Assembly (NCBI GenBank): GCA_025465385.1
Contig: JAODNG010000288.1
Span: 1 to 8,054 of the forward strand
From: Pseudonocardiales bacterium
GTDB lineage: Bacteria; Actinomycetota; Actinomycetes; Mycobacteriales; Pseudonocardiaceae
Reading direction: 5' to 3'
Length of the DNA stretch: 8,054 nt
Positions 6,701 through 8,054 of the stretch are shown here, piece by piece. The stretch's first letter is position 1; every line of letters begins with the position of its first letter. Below the pieces are notes generated by a model. That model saw only the letters and a list, made by a program, of their open reading frames with translations. It was not told the origin of the DNA and searched no databases. The position numbers were made by a program, and so were the translations under genes.

Positions 6701-8054
6701 TGGGATGTAAGGCGAGCATGACCTGGAAGAGCGGGTGGTGGGCTAGTGAGCGGATCGGGTTGAGGACTTCGACCAGATGCTCGAAGGGCAGGTCCTGGTG
6801 GGCGTAGGCACCCAGGTTGGTGTCCTTCACCCGGGACAGCAGCTGGCGGAAGGTGGGGTCTCCGGAGGTGTCGGTGCGTAACACCAGGGTGTTGACGAAA
6901 AATCCGACCAGGTCATCAAGGGCGTCATCGGTGCGCCCGGCGATGGGGGACCCGATCGGGATATCGGGGCCCGCGCCGAGTTTGGACAGTAGCGCGGCGA
7001 GTGCAGCGTGGATCACCATGAAGATGGTGGCTCCGCAGCAGCGGGCCAGCTCACGCAATCCCTGGTGCAGCGCTGCGTCTAACCGAACAGCCAGGTGACC
7101 GCCACGGTTAGAGGCCACCGCCGGGCGGGGTCGGTCGGTGGGCAGGTCAAGTTGGTCAGGTAGTCCGGCCAGGGCGGATGTCCAGTAGGCAACCTGGGTG
7201 GCGACCAGGCTGTCGGGGTCGCCATGGCTGCCGAACAACGCGTGTTGCCAGAGCGTGTAGTCGGCGTACTGGACCGGCAGCGGCGCCCACCCTGGTTCCT
7301 GGCCTTGGCAGCGGGCGGTGTAGGCGGTGGCCAGATCCCGGCATAGTGGGCCCATCGACCACCCATCGGCGGCGATATGGTGAACCACCAGCAACAGCAC
7401 ATGCTCATCCGGTGCCAGGGCGAACAGCTCCGCCCGCACCGGCGCCTGAATGGCCAGGTCGAACCCGCGGCGGGCCGCAGCGGTCAACATGTCCGGCAGT
7501 CGTGCTGGGGTGGTCTCGGTCACCGTCAGCCGTGGACCGGCCGCCACGATGTCTTCAACGTGCTGGTATGGCATGCCGTCGAGCTGAGGGAACACCGTGC
7601 GCAAGCTTTCATGCCGGGCGAGCACATCACCCAGCGCCGCCTGCAATACCGCCCTGTCCAACTTCCCAGACAGCCCGAGCGCAACCGGAATGTGGTACGT
7701 CGCGCAGGACCCTTGCAATTGGTGCAAGAACCACAGCCGGCGCTGGGCAAACGACAACGGCAGCCGGTCCGGACGCTCACCGGCCCGCAATGCCACCCGC
7801 GCCGGCCCGGCATCGACCCACCGCGCGGCCAACCCCGCCACCGTCGGAGCCTCGAACAGCACACGCAGCTCAAGCTCAACGTCGAGGACCGCGCGTATCC
7901 GGGAGATCAGGCGGGTGGCCAGGAGGGAATGCCCACCCAGATCGAAAAAGTCATCGTCGATCCCGACCCGGGGAAGCCCTAGCACTTCGGCGAATACCGC
8001 GCACAGGATGTGTTCCTGCGGGGTGCGCGGTTCCCGCCTCGACTCGGCCACTGT
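3768..8054 (-). CDS. NRPS C-terminal part: T-C-A-T-TE termination module (5' end outside window)
   Basis: The frame enters at 8054 and stops at TGA 3770-3768, giving 1428 visible residues. The GTG at 8051 is internal: the same ATVAES linker precedes the second carrier domain. Counting the residue encoded at 8051 as 1, the order is T1 (about 12-77; LGGHSL, pantetheine Ser42), C (96-540), A (562-1070), T2 (1083-1147; Ser1115) and type I TE (1172-1420). The C domain has LSFAQRRLWFLHQL, RHESLRTVF, active-site HHIAADGWS (His225), YADYTLWQ, and IGSPIAGRTDD..GFFVNTLVLR, most like the LCL type. The A domain has LKAGAAYLPLD, YTSGSTGIPKG, FDASTYEIW, YGPTE, YRTGD, GFRIEPGEIE and NGKLDR (Lys1061), all intact. 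By position its specificity residues read D-A-Y-F-W-G-V-T-F-K, closest to Ile/Val-type codes. The TE has GWSFGG (Ser1245), Asp1272 and His1396 as triad and releases the product by hydrolysis or cyclisation. No epimerisation or methylation domain is present. At least one more module lies upstream. The peptide product is not identifiable from this window. Confidence 0.97.
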   Translation of the reverse strand, partial: TVAESRREPRTPQEHILCAVFAEVLGLPRVGIDDDFFDLGGHSLLATRLISRIRAVLDVELELRVLFEAPTVAGLAARWVDAGPARVALRAGERPDRLPLSFAQRRLWFLHQLQGSCATYHIPVALGLSGKLDRAVLQAALGDVLARHESLRTVFPQLDGMPYQHVEDIVAAGPRLTVTETTPARLPDMLTAAARRGFDLAIQAPVRAELFALAPDEHVLLLVVHHIAADGWSMGPLCRDLATAYTARCQGQEPGWAPLPVQYADYTLWQHALFGSHGDPDSLVATQVAYWTSALAGLPDQLDLPTDRPRPAVASNRGGHLAVRLDAALHQGLRELARCCGATIFMVIHAALAALLSKLGAGPDIPIGSPIAGRTDDALDDLVGFFVNTLVLRTDTSGDPTFRQLLSRVKDTNLGAYAHQDLPFEHLVEVLNPIRSLAHHPLFQVMLALHPTASPGLDLPGLEVTAQPVDTQTAKFDLVVELGEHHDRNAEPAGINGRIHYATDLFDHASTETIVARWLHLLNAVAANPDQPLSQIDILSAEERHHLLVDCNNTTREVPAATLPELFGQQVVCSPDKTAVIFEDMEMSYTELNAAANQLAHLLIARGIGPEHIVALALPRCPQLIVAILGVLKAGAAYLPLDSDYPATRVGFMLTDAHPTMLLTTSHTTMCISPTTPQLILDHPGTQALLDQQPHTNPTHSCLTAHDRHDGGGPGIACDPEQLAYVMYTSGSTGIPKGIAVTHRNVAKLALDPCWHGGNHKRVLLHSPHTFDASTYEIWVPLLSGGQIVVAPPSTLDLFTLERLIRYNEITGLFFTTMLFNLLAEQCPDCFAGAREVWTGGEMVSPPAIQSVLDACPETAVMHVYGPTETTTFATYHGMRPPYQVQGTVPIGGPISNTQVFVLDSGLRPVPPGVTGELYIAGLGLARGYLHRPGLTAGRFVACPFGQPGSRMYRTGDVVRWNADGGLVFVRRADDQVKVRGFRIEPGEIEAVLSERSEVAQAVVVAREDQPGNKRLVAYVVAAGNGCRPEVLREFARARLPEYMVPAVFVALDALPITSNGKLDRAALPAPEATVAESGRGPRTPQEHILCAIFAEVLGLTRVGIDDDFFDLGGHSLLATRLISRIRAALEMNLSIRTLFETPTVAGLARLADTAVQRDAFEVLLPIRARGVQPPLFCIHPAGGLSWCYAGLLRHLGPDQPIYALQASGLATPGALPATLEDMVADYVDHIRTVQPTGPYHLLGWSFGGTVAHAIAVRLQDHNESVALLAMLDSAPLHVRRRRISLPTQHDLLALLLEVTGHPLVTIDHPLRVAEVAAILRDEVELLAGLEQRHVEAFIEIYAHNATLRSASAVGCFDGDLLYFHATHDKPADALNSDAWRPLVRGHIDTYEIACTHNTMTQPAPLAHIGRILAKHLDIINNHPRSSR
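3778..3783 (-). promoter_or_regulatory. Shine-Dalgarno site of the mbtH-like gene inside the NRPS 3' end
   Basis: AAGGAG on the minus strand, 6 nt before the GTG at 3771. It decides the start and, with the GTGA stop/start overlap, supports coupled translation from the NRPS message. Confidence 0.85.
3792..4538 (-). other. Type I thioesterase domain
   Basis: Residues 1172-1420 form an alpha/beta-hydrolase. PPLFCIHPAGG makes the oxyanion region, GWSFGG the nucleophile elbow with Ser1245, LAMLDSAP supplies Asp1272, and CTHNTMTQPAPL supplies His1396. It is covalently attached after T2 and ends the protein, so this NRPS is the last polypeptide of its assembly line. Hydrolysis versus macrocyclisation cannot be told from the sequence. 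Confidence 0.93.
4611..4805 (-). other. T2 carrier (PCP) domain
   Basis: Residues 1083-1147, with LGGHSL and attachment Ser1115. It carries the full-length peptide to the TE. The first half is almost identical to T1, but the second half (from about 4670 down) differs and is more AT-rich. Confidence 0.95.
4671..4835 (-). repeat. Carrier-domain duplicate, copy 2 (T2 N-terminal half and linker)
   Basis: It aligns without gaps to 7890-8054 at a fixed offset of 3219 nt, exactly 1073 codons. By hand I count about 25 mismatches in 165 positions, many of them synonymous. Similarity falls off sharply on the low-coordinate side. Confidence 0.85.
4842..6368 (-). other. Adenylation domain, predicted branched-aliphatic amino acid
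   Basis: Residues 562-1070, motifs A1 to A10 complete. Aligning by hand to the GrsA reference positions gives Asp771, Ala772, Tyr775, Phe813, Trp837, Gly839, Val863, Thr871, Phe872 and Lys1061. Asp771 binds the alpha-amino group and Lys1061 the carboxylate/adenylate. Seven of ten positions equal one published Ile code (DAFFYGITFK), and the three differences are conservative. Val-type codes (DAFWIGGTFK) also share the T-F-K ending. Confidence 0.85.
6432..7766 (-). other. Condensation domain
   Basis: Residues 96-540. Core motifs C1 to C6 are all recognisable, with HHIAADGWS holding the catalytic second His (His225) and the structural Asp229. HQDLPFEHLVEVLNPIR and the VGFFVNTLVLR segment are normal. 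The sequence resembles LCL domains, which join two L-residues. Separating this from DCL needs a phylogeny. Confidence 0.93.
7821..8018 (-). other. T1 carrier (PCP) domain of the preceding NRPS module
   Basis: Residues 12-77 of the visible NRPS form a thiolation domain. The DDFFDLGGHSLLATRL signature places the phosphopantetheine attachment at Ser42 (7928-7926). It belongs to the module upstream of the window and would hand its aminoacyl or peptidyl thioester to the following C domain. Confidence 0.95.
7890..8054 (-). repeat. Carrier-domain duplicate, copy 1 (T1 N-terminal half and linker)
   Basis: Partner of 4671-4835. The match runs to the window edge, so the shared segment may continue upstream into the preceding A domain. 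Confidence 0.85.

Noticed and set aside
8049..8051. GTG at 8051 as the true start of the NRPS
   Set aside because: The frame stays open to the window edge (Thr codon at 8052-8054) and the same ATVAES linker occurs internally before T2, so this is a Val inside the A-T linker.

Overview
The window looks like chromosomal DNA from a high-GC actinomycete, probably of the Mycobacteriales/Pseudonocardiales type. The reasons are high GC at third codon positions, a remnant of a mycothiol-dependent enzyme family, a large modular non-ribosomal peptide synthetase (NRPS) with an MbtH-like partner, and a strong hairpin with no U-tract between convergent genes. No tRNA, rRNA, CRISPR array or insertion sequence was seen.

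Left part (1-2468): the window opens inside the 3' end of a plus-strand gene whose visible tail is a Lys/Gln/Pro/Asp repeat (1-270). A perfect 19-bp inverted repeat (308-371) separates it from a convergent minus-strand gene for a beta-keto acid cleavage enzyme (BKACE/DUF849; 447-1307). Facing away from that gene on the plus strand are two broken genes in a row. The first is the C-terminal two thirds of a maleylacetate reductase-type iron-containing alcohol dehydrogenase (1534-2250). The second is the C-terminal end of a mycothiol-dependent maleylpyruvate isomerase-like protein (2292-2468). Both have lost their 5' ends. Together they look like a decayed aromatic-acid catabolic locus, with the BKACE gene as the only intact member.

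Right part (2361-8054): everything here is on the minus strand. In transcription order it holds the last 1428 codons of an NRPS (T-C-A-T-TE; enters at 8054, ends at 3768), an mbtH-like gene overlapping the NRPS stop by 4 nt (3771-3556), and a secreted or anchored GH43 glycosidase (3482-2361). The 3' end of the GH43 gene runs antisense through the isomerase remnant, so its last ~50 codons are probably not native.

How the genes work together: the NRPS fragment is a terminal module that adds one residue, probably branched aliphatic, and releases the peptide with its thioesterase. The MbtH-like protein would support adenylation-domain folding or activity and is translationally coupled. The GH43 enzyme may be co-transcribed, but a biochemical link to the peptide is not evident. 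The left-hand catabolic genes appear unrelated to the NRPS. No clearly new system is visible. The items most worth checking are the eroded catabolic locus with its possible BKACE/3-oxoadipate link, the GH43/isomerase antisense junction, the near-duplicate carrier domains, and the repeat-tailed protein.
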